Of a stretch of DNA of 7,790 bases, positions 5,867 through 7,790 are shown piece after piece. Origin of the DNA: Hyphomicrobiales bacterium (GTDB lineage Bacteria > Pseudomonadota > Alphaproteobacteria > Rhizobiales > Beijerinckiaceae); the NCBI GenBank assembly GCA_027489835.1, contig JAIXZF010000169.1, forward strand, positions 1-7,790, written 5' to 3'. How positions within the stretch are numbered: position 1 is the first letter of the stretch; each line of letters opens with the position of its first letter. Position numbers and translations under genes: made by a program. Under the pieces are notes generated by a model that saw only the letters and a program-made list of their open reading frames with translations, did not search any database and had not been told where the DNA came from.

Positions 5867-6625
5867 TCAAGAGGGCGCGATATCGCCGGCTCCGAAGTAC
5901 AGGTCGCCCGCATCGACGATGCGCTCGCCGGCGGCGGTGACGAGGCGGAGGCGGCCCCGTGCGTCGATGCCGCTCATAACGCCGCGCAGTTCGCCCGATG
6001 GCGGGCGGATCGTGACCTCCCGGCCGATGCCGGCGGCGACCGCCAGCCAGGCACTTCGCGTCATGTCGAAGCCGCTCCGCCAGCGCGCCCACTCGGCCGC
6101 CCAGTTGCGCGCCAGCGCCGCGAAAAGCGCATCGCGCTCCACCGCGAAGTCCGACAGCGATGCGGCCGGATAGGGCGTGCCCGACGGCGCAGACGCGATG
6201 TTGACCCCGAAGCCGACGAGAAGCCCGAAGCCATGCGCGCCTGTCGAGCCTTCGAGCAGCACGCCTGCAAGCTTGCCGCCGCACAGCAGGAGATCGTTTG
6301 GCCATTTCACGGCGAGATCGGGCGGCGCAAGGCCCGTCACCTCGGCGACGGCGCTGTGCAGGGCGATGCCCGCGACGAATCCAATCTCAGGGGCTCGCTC
6401 AGGTTCGCAAGGGTTCGGCAGCGCCAGCGTCGCGTAGAGGTTGCCGGGCGGCGACGTCCAGACACGGCCGTGGCGTCCCCGGCCGGAGAGCTGTTCGTCG
6501 GCGACGATCCAGACGGGTGAAGGGCTGCCGGCGGCGACCACCGCCCTGCCCTCGTCCATGGTCGATAGCACTGCGGCGCGGTGGATGAGGCAATGACCGG
6601 CGGCCAGCGCCTCGGGAGCCAGCAT
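5867..6625 (-). CDS. birA: Biotin-[acetyl-CoA-carboxylase] ligase, monofunctional (no DNA-binding domain)
   Basis: BirA activates biotin as biotinyl-AMP and attaches it to a lysine of carrier domains such as those of acetyl-CoA and propionyl-CoA carboxylase. From the ATG at 6625 it has 252 residues. The biotinyl-AMP binding loop is GRGRHGR (48-54) followed by WTSPPGNLY; the catalytic-lysine motif is KWPNDLLL (107-114) then GGKLAGVLLE. A small SH3-like C-terminal domain follows. There is no N-terminal helix-turn-helix, so it should not act as the classical biotin repressor. The usual STN near the N-terminus reads STM (21-23). A GTG at 6637, 19 bases after nuoN, would add four residues; neither start has a good ribosome site, so this choice is open. 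It lies between nuoN and rnj on the same strand. Confidence 0.92.
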   Translation of the reverse strand: MLAPEALAAGHCLIHRAAVLSTMDEGRAVVAAGSPSPVWIVADEQLSGRGRHGRVWTSPPGNLYATLALPNPCEPERAPEIGFVAGIALHSAVAEVTGLAPPDLAVKWPNDLLLCGGKLAGVLLEGSTGAHGFGLLVGFGVNIASAPSGTPYPAASLSDFAVERDALFAALARNWAAEWARWRSGFDMTRSAWLAVAAGIGREVTIRPPSGELRGVMSGIDARGRLRLVTAAGERIVDAGDLYFGAGDIAPS

Positions 6626-6656
6626 GAGCCCCGTCACTGGCGGCAGGCCGGCGCGA

Positions 6657-7790
6657 TCAGAACAGCGACTTGGCGGCAGCCTGAGCCGCCGACACGAGCG
6701 GGCCCGGCACCAGCCAGAACACCAGCATCGCGACGCTGGAGATGGCCAGAACGCCCTTGAGCGCTGGCGTCATCGTCTCGAACGCGCCGCGCGGCTTGTC
6801 GAAATAGATGATCTTCACGATGCGCAGATAGTAGTAGCAGCCCACCACGCTGGTCAGCACGCCGATGACGGCGAGGTAATAGAGCTTGGCCTCGATGGCG
6901 GCGGTGAAGACGTAGAACTTGGCGAAGAAGCCGGCCAGCGGCGGGATGCCCGCCAGCGAGAACAGCAGCATGGCCAGAAAGAAGGCCATGACCGGCTGGG
7001 ACTGCGACAGCCCGCCCAATTCCTCGATGTCCTCGACCAGGCGGCCATCACGGCGCATGCACAGAATGCAAGCGAAGGCGCCCAGTGTCATGATCAGGTA
7101 GATCGCCATGTAGACGGCCACGCCCTGCACGCCATTGACCGTGCCGGCTGCGAGGCCGACCAGCGCGAAGCCCATATGCCCGATGGAGGAGTACGCCATC
7201 AGGCGCTTGATGTTGCGCTGGCCAATGGCGGCGAAGGAGCCAAGAGCCATGGAGGCCACGGCGATGAAGATGACGATCTGCCGCCAGTCGCCGATGGCGG
7301 CGGGGAAAGCGCCGACGAAAATGCGCACCGTCATGGCCATGGCGGCCATCTTCGGCGCGGCGGCGAAGAAGGCCGTCACCGCCGTGGGCGAGCCCTCGTA
7401 GACGTCCGGCGTCCACATGTGGAACGGCACGGCCGAGATCTTGAAGGCGAGGCCCGCCGAGACGAAGACGAGGCCGAAGACAAGCCCCAGCCCGATGCGG
7501 TGGCCGCCTTCGGCGGTGTGCGCCAGCGAGGCCGCGATCCCCTCATAGGTGATGGTGCCGGTGAAGCCGTAGATCAGCGAGGCGCCATAGAGCAGCATGC
7601 CGGAGGACAGCGCGCCGAGCACGAAGTACTTCAGGCCCGCCTCGGAGGACTTCGCGTCGTCCCGGTTCATAGCAGCGACGACGTAAAGCGCCAGCGACTG
7701 CAGCTCGAGGCCGACATAGAGCGAAATCAGGTCGTTCGCCGAGATCATCATCATCATGCCGATCGTGGCGAGCACGATCAGGATGGGATA
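6657..7790 (-). CDS. nuoN: NADH-quinone oxidoreductase subunit N (5' end outside the window)
   Basis: NuoN is one of the antiporter-like membrane subunits of respiratory complex I, which couples NADH:quinone electron transfer to proton pumping in the inner membrane. The visible 377 codons are the C-terminal part; the reading frame is open to the right edge (encoding YPILIV there), so about 100 N-terminal residues are missing, judging from the family's usual length of about 480. Roughly eleven hydrophobic helices can be counted. Recognisable landmarks are GLELQSLALY, GLKYFVLGALSSG, AFKISAVPFHMWTPDVYEGSP (about 7390-7450), AYSSIGHMGF and GIPPLAGFFAKFYVF, which carry the Glu and Lys residues of the proton path conserved in the family. 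Other nuo genes would be expected upstream, beyond the edge. birA follows closely on the same strand. Confidence 0.96.
   Translation of the reverse strand, partial: YPILIVLATIGMMMMISANDLISLYVGLELQSLALYVVAAMNRDDAKSSEAGLKYFVLGALSSGMLLYGASLIYGFTGTITYEGIAASLAHTAEGGHRIGLGLVFGLVFVSAGLAFKISAVPFHMWTPDVYEGSPTAVTAFFAAAPKMAAMAMTVRIFVGAFPAAIGDWRQIVIFIAVASMALGSFAAIGQRNIKRLMAYSSIGHMGFALVGLAAGTVNGVQGVAVYMAIYLIMTLGAFACILCMRRDGRLVEDIEELGGLSQSQPVMAFFLAMLLFSLAGIPPLAGFFAKFYVFTAAIEAKLYYLAVIGVLTSVVGCYYYLRIVKIIYFDKPRGAFETMTPALKGVLAISSVAMLVFWLVPGPLVSAAQAAAKSLF

Overview
The window looks like a stretch of core chromosome from a GC-rich alphaproteobacterium, most likely of the order Hyphomicrobiales (Rhizobiales). The evidence is high G+C coding sequence, the run nuoN - birA - RNase J - methylmalonyl-CoA epimerase - DUF1467 that is familiar from that order, and a DUF1467 protein, a family largely confined to Alphaproteobacteria. 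Genus cannot be fixed by eye. No phage, insertion sequence, CRISPR array or tRNA/rRNA gene was seen.

Every convincing protein gene lies on the minus strand, so reading order runs from right to left. Region 1 (7790 to 3389) is a probable operon of five genes: the 3' three-quarters of nuoN (complex I membrane subunit), birA (biotin-protein ligase without a DNA-binding domain), rnj (ribonuclease J), mce (methylmalonyl-CoA epimerase) and a small two-helix DUF1467 membrane protein. BirA and Mce are functionally linked: BirA would biotinylate propionyl-CoA carboxylase, whose product is the substrate of Mce. Region 2 (3388 to 2981) is a 408-base stretch with no credible protein gene. It is locally AT-rich and holds a strong intrinsic terminator pointing rightwards on the plus strand, preceded by sequence able to fold into a rod. 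I read it as a candidate independent small-RNA gene, divergent from ppiA and convergent with the DUF1467 operon. Region 3 (2980 to 778) is a cluster of two tandem cyclophilin prolyl isomerases, one exported and one cytosolic, followed by queA (queuosine biosynthesis). Region 4 (689 to 27) is a membrane-anchored YfgM-like TPR protein.

The content is mainly housekeeping. The best candidate for something undescribed is the putative plus-strand sRNA at about 3182-3340. Secondary points are the joining of two gene blocks that usually have other neighbours (proS after DUF1467, tgt after queA, by recall), strong nucleotide identity between the tandem cyclophilins, and an Asn-to-Met change in the STN motif of BirA.
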